Positions 61,701 through 64,000 of a stretch of DNA of 64,000 bases are shown here, piece by piece. The first letter of the stretch is position 1, and the number at the start of each line of letters is the position of its first letter. Origin of the DNA: Bacteroidaceae bacterium (lineage in GTDB: Bacteria; Bacteroidota; Bacteroidia; Bacteroidales; Bacteroidaceae); assembly GCA_902362595.1 (NCBI GenBank), contig CABIXF010000002.1:109104-173103 (forward strand), in the 5' to 3' direction. The translations under genes were made by a program, and so were the position numbers. The notes under the pieces are model-generated. The model saw only the letters and a program-made list of their open reading frames with translations, searched no databases and was not told where the DNA came from.

Positions 61701-61946
61701 CAGCGGCGCGGCACTGACCCTTGCCATCTGTGCGGCATCGTAACCGATGTCCACCCGGTATTTGCCGATGATACGGTTCAGACGTTTGTCCATCGTCTCT
61801 GACGGATAGCTGCTTTCGTGCGGGCCTGCCGACTGTGCTACAAGGCTGACATGGGCCGCAGCAGGGCAAACGGGTGTTCCTGCAAGCGCACCGGCGAGCA
61901 GAACAACTGCCATTTGCATCTTAGAGTATAAACTCCACTTTCTCAT
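58764..61946 (-). CDS. STN-domain TonB-dependent receptor
   Basis: 1060 residues. Signal peptide (VVLLAGALAGTPVCPAAA), an STN signalling domain (about 50-115: MDKRLNRIIGKYRVDIGYDA), a carboxypeptidase-regulatory-like domain (GSLTGTVVDKDGFPIVGATV), a plug (VAQVLGRVAGVNIDNGKYVN, VRGMGERYNNVQLNGASL) and a large barrel ending LSLSVGYKF. The STN domain and the FecR gene directly upstream indicate outer-membrane-to-sigma signalling. Substrate unknown; nearby PstS makes a phosphorus compound a candidate (inference). Confidence 0.88.
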   Translation of the reverse strand: MRKWSLYSKMQMAVVLLAGALAGTPVCPAAAHVSLVAQSAGPHESSYPSETMDKRLNRIIGKYRVDIGYDAAQMARVSAAPLRSSSLEKDLAASLSGTAYSYKKTGERTYAVYKTGSTASASGQQPRTGSGSLTGTVVDKDGFPIVGATVRIVELSGKGAATDLRGNFTVSGLPTRSFTVEVSCISYQTMRVSDVKINSGKSTPLDVILQEASEMLGEVVVTATYNKASANALYAKQKNMVAMSDGISADLMKKTSDNNVAQVLGRVAGVNIDNGKYVNVRGMGERYNNVQLNGASLPSTEPNRRNFAFDVIPSGLVDNVTIAKTFTPDLPGEFTGGLVEVNTLAVPNKKIFNLSLGTGMNTLSTGKDFMSNTRFKSDWFFGNVDDRKWYAGRDDAALELGAQNAALKNTFGMKRYKGMPVQNYSLTVGAPFEFGYNQKIGFVAALTYRNEQTVEEYKEMKTISNDSLNGPGKRYKMVSAIGAVANVGWEMPNHKITWRNMFNNRFTHTNLERYIHRYTTKFNTYEQYSVPMRSQLWQTQLDGEHKLFDENLIVTWNASFNQVERTNPDDRYAQGIVQGDMKEGIISWNQSITTSPFEIQQGHLMYSNLKERKKNIGLNLEHPFVISGNKQIVKAGYIGTFRTSDYEQQYLHGMPPSGDSENWETWVALRDAHFNLTELYDPKNFASGAIHYVTSGLGGSVADYYEGKQNIHAAYLMGEFTFFRKLHLTAGVRMEDANTEVYTTFFDRNEQVTKDSTVTVKKTDWLPAATLVYNITDNLNARFAYSRTIARPDFRELTPCTYYNVDDRVEIRSMGQLRQSHSDNFDLRLEWYPQAGEVLSVSAFYKKFKDPIEMVTRQTNELQYVLYPFNIDDASVKGIEINVRKSLGFLAPGSFLKDLYLSGNATFLKGDVTYNLDKLMSEAAGTENRSQMEDRSRPLQGLAPYTINAGLAYDGKMFGAAINYGRNGRKLVYAGDATMHDQYEAPRNVLDIQLTGHFLNDKLEVKFNASDILNEDIVVYRNCSYSNTDLTSDMNYNNGDWVMSRIKKGVNLSLSVGYKF

Positions 61947-62143
61947 TTTCTTTTTGTCTTTTAATTGGTTATTTGTTAATATTCAATGAATTACATTGTC
62001 TCACAGCCGTTCGCAAAAGGGCATAAGGATGGCCGTTCCTCCTTGCGGGGGAAATTTCAGGCTTGCGGACAGCACCCGACCGTCCGCCCGTTCACAAAAT
62101 GGCTGTTATGGGCACAAGCCGCTCTTCCGTAGAGGGCGGTTCG

Positions 62144-63223
62144 CTATTTTATGTTGTTCGCCGGGGTAACGATGACCCGGCTACCGGATATTCTATACTC
62201 GGCGGCATAGACGGAGCATACGCCCCGCATCACATTGTCGAGCGTAGGGCTGGCATGACGGAACGAGAACGTGATTTCAGCATCGGAAGGGATGGCATCA
62301 TCCTCGATGACAAGCGTCTTGCCGAATGACTGCATGACTTTCATCTTCAACTCGTCCACCGTAGAGGCATCGAGGGTGAACTCTCCGCGCATCCATTCGG
62401 TGGCCTCGTCGGCATCCACCTGCGCCACGCTCGCGCTGCCATCGGCAATGTGGTAGGTCACCTGTCCGCCACGGTTGTATTTGCCGTAGGTGACCGCACT
62501 CTTTTCGTTGGTGACTTCCACGCATCCGCTGCACACCGTCACTTGGCGGATGTCCGTTTCAGGATAAGCCATGACGCTGAACGACGTGCCGTGTACCACC
62601 GCCTCGATGCCGTCCGTCCTTACTACGAACTGGCGCGTGGAATCCGTAGCCACATCGAAAAACGCCTGCCCGCGCAGGGAGACCGTGCGCCGCTGTTTTC
62701 CGAAGTCTTCCGCCAGAGCCAGACGGCTGCCGCCTTTCAGATAGACCTCCGTACCGTCCGGCAAAAGCACCGTGGTGTCCCTGTCGTACCTCCATTCGGC
62801 ATTGCCGTCTCCGGACGCAATGCACTTCTGTGTGTCGCCTTTCCACCATTGCAGGTAAGAGAGGCCGAACACTAAGGCTATGCAAGCGGCTATACCTGCG
62901 TAGCGGAGCAGGTTGCGGCGGACAACAGCGCGTATCGGGAAAGATTTTTGCGGACGCTCCTCATCTTGATTTATCCCCAATCGTCCTGCAATCGCCTGAA
63001 AGGTCTTTTCACTCCATTCTTCTTGTTCTTCAGAAGTGAGTTCCTTTTCGGCGCAGGGCTTGATGGTTGTCATGATGATGTCGGAGAGTTCATCAACGGT
63101 TTCTTTTTCTTCGTCCGTAGCTTTACCGTCCATATATTTACGGTAGAGTTTGTTCATCCGTTCCCAAAGTTTGCGTTCCTTTTTGCCTGAAACGCTGCGG
63201 CGGTTGTCGTCTGACGTTGGCAT
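62144..63223 (-). CDS. FecR-type anti-sigma factor
   Basis: 359 residues; MNKLYRKYMDGKATDEE at 63157 is an alternative start. Cytoplasmic N-terminal sigma-binding region, one membrane helix (LLRYAGIAACIALVFGLSYL, near 110), periplasmic FecR domain (DTTVLLPDGTEVYLKGGSRL, RTVSLRGQAFFDVA, TSFSVMAYPE) and a C-terminal DUF4974 STN-like domain. It should receive the signal from the TonB receptor's STN domain. The partner ECF sigma factor, normally adjacent upstream, is not found in the 780 remaining bases. Confidence 0.88.
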   Translation of the reverse strand: MPTSDDNRRSVSGKKERKLWERMNKLYRKYMDGKATDEEKETVDELSDIIMTTIKPCAEKELTSEEQEEWSEKTFQAIAGRLGINQDEERPQKSFPIRAVVRRNLLRYAGIAACIALVFGLSYLQWWKGDTQKCIASGDGNAEWRYDRDTTVLLPDGTEVYLKGGSRLALAEDFGKQRRTVSLRGQAFFDVATDSTRQFVVRTDGIEAVVHGTSFSVMAYPETDIRQVTVCSGCVEVTNEKSAVTYGKYNRGGQVTYHIADGSASVAQVDADEATEWMRGEFTLDASTVDELKMKVMQSFGKTLVIEDDAIPSDAEITFSFRHASPTLDNVMRGVCSVYAAEYRISGSRVIVTPANNIK

Positions 63224-63286
63224 GGTCTGTCTGGTTTTTATTGTTTATACTTTATTTTATCAGTCATTTTACTTTCAAGAAGGATT

Positions 63287-63690
63287 ACCCCTCTATATGT
63301 AATTCGTAGCGGACAGGGCGAGTGTTACCCAATTTTGCGTTAAGAAACATTAAACAGGGAAATTTTCTTCCCGAACGTCCGCTTTCGCAGGGCTTCCTCC
63401 GTCCGCACATTCCGCACTTCCGAACTTTACCCCTCTATATGTAATTCGTAGCGAACGGGGCAAGTGTTACCCGATTTTGCGTTAAGAAACATTAAACGGG
63501 GAAATTTTCTTCCCGAACGTCCGCTTTCGCAGGGCTTCCGCCATCTGTGCATTCCGCACTTCCGAGCTTTGCCCCTCTATATGTAATTCGTAGCGAACGG
63601 GGCAAGTGTTACCCGATTTTGCGTTAATAAACATTAAACAGGGAAATTTTCTTTCCAACCGTCCGCTTTTGCGAGCTTCCGCCATCCGGA
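63287..63690. repeat. Three tandem copies of a 142-bp unit
   Basis: Copies start at 63287, 63429 and 63571 with CCCCTCTATATGTAATTCGT near each start. Copies 1-2 are complete and nearly identical; copy 3 diverges after about 63680. Each copy carries, on the minus strand, a short frame encoding a piece like YELHIEG. The unit overlaps the end of the 63482-63766 gene and sits before fecR. Confidence 0.9.
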
Positions 63691-63766
63691 TAACCCTTTG
63701 CAAAGCCTGAATATGCCTGCCGCCAAGATTGGTCAAGACAGGCTCTTTTCTTTTCCGGCTCTTCAT
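63482..63766 (-). CDS. Small protein with repeat-derived C-terminus
   Basis: 94 residues (MKSRKRKEPVLTNLGGRHIQ). The first 45 residues look genuine and basic; the rest (NAKSGNTCPVRYELHIEGQS, then EALRKRTFGKKISPFNVS) is translated from the 142-bp repeat, so an earlier stop was probably passed over after the repeat arose. Its start overlaps the preceding gene's stop. Function unknown. Confidence 0.45.
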   Translation of the reverse strand: MKSRKRKEPVLTNLGGRHIQALQRVIRMAEARKSGRLERKFPCLMFINAKSGNTCPVRYELHIEGQSSEVRNAQMAEALRKRTFGKKISPFNVS

Positions 63767-64000
63767 CCTAACGCACTGTCAACATCCACATAATAATTTG
63801 AAGGATTATTGCGGTCCACATAAACGCGCACTTTCCTTTTAGGGTCTATCTCATAACTCTCATACCAGAAAGAACCGCTCCTGAAAAGGTATATCCGCCC
63901 GTCGGATGCCGTATAACGGCAACTCACGATGATGGGATGCCGTCCGTTCATGCTTTGGTTGTCATCTTCACGGATGCCTGTTATCTCCGCCTCCACTGTA
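63763..64000 (-). CDS. DUF3592-like protein, C-terminal part (partial)
   Basis: Open frame entering from beyond 64000 and ending at 63763. The visible 78 residues (VSCRYTASDGRIYLFRSGSF, KRKVRVYVDRNNPSNYYVD) match the second half of DUF3592-type proteins, in which RVYVDxxNPxxYYVD follows a beta strand; the membrane part would be upstream. An apparent GTG start at 63996 is probably internal. Confidence 0.6.
   Translation of the reverse strand, partial: TVEAEITGIREDDNQSMNGRHPIIVSCRYTASDGRIYLFRSGSFWYESYEIDPKRKVRVYVDRNNPSNYYVDVDSALG

Noticed and set aside
63287..63690. CRISPR array
   Set aside because: The units are 142 bp, directly adjacent and nearly identical throughout, with no unique spacers.

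Overview
The window is Bacteroidota DNA, most likely from a gut Bacteroidales (Bacteroides, Phocaeicola, Parabacteroides or Alistipes group). Supporting signs are several promoters of the Bacteroidota type (TTTG, then about 19-21 bases, then TAnnTTTG), DUF4099/DUF3945-type conjugation proteins, lipoproteins of the SusD/BtuG era of gut Bacteroides, FecR/TonB receptors with an STN domain, and RteA/RteB-like regulators. No rRNA, tRNA or CRISPR array was seen. Both window ends cut through genes.

Layout. (1) 0-5.6 kb, mostly minus strand: parA with the start of a partner gene, small unknown genes, an orphan DUF4143 ATPase with its own promoter, and a secreted M23 peptidase. (2) 5.8-24.3 kb, plus strand: one long transfer/maintenance operon with DUF4099 protein, toprim protein, membrane and exported proteins, three proteins with M23-type domains in the element overall, a GH73+M23 wall hydrolase, an ArdC/MutS-I-like fusion, an OB-fold protein and an ardC antirestriction gene that is split by a 2.5-kb group II intron. 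(3) 24.3-26.3 kb, minus: a cluster of small unknown genes. (4) 26.8-39.3 kb, plus: a complete cobalamin scavenging locus under one cobalamin riboswitch (DUF4465, PKD and L-domain-like lipoproteins, BtuG, a REP-type tyrosine transposase relative, BtuB, BtuF, BtuC, BtuD, DUF2284). (5) 39.4-45.9 kb, minus: OmpA-like protein, MobV-type relaxase with an oriT candidate, and five small transfer-type genes. (6) 46-49.5 kb: degenerate serine recombinase, HU, SSB and small unknown genes. (7) 50.5-54.1 kb, minus: rteA-rteB-like two-component pair. (8) 54.2-63.2 kb, minus: PstS, two lipoproteins, a 1060-residue TonB receptor and a FecR anti-sigma, without a visible sigma factor. (9) 63.3-64 kb: a 142-bp tandem repeat and fragmentary genes.

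How it fits together. Regions 1-7 look like one integrative conjugative or mobilizable element: partition, relaxase, single-strand DNA binding, antirestriction, wall hydrolases and an RteAB regulatory pair. The VirB4/TraG-type conjugation ATPases, coupling protein and integrase are not in the window. The B12 locus is its nutritional cargo, and the PstS/TonB locus upstream of rteA may be a second cargo or flanking DNA. The most unusual points are the transposase relative that sits translationally coupled between btuG and btuB and has lost its catalytic tyrosine, a slippery A AAA AAC site that would join two halves of an M23-like protein, the precise intron interruption of ardC, rteA starting about 20 bases after an intrinsic terminator, and a shared TAGTAC/TAGTATG operator-like pattern at several promoters.
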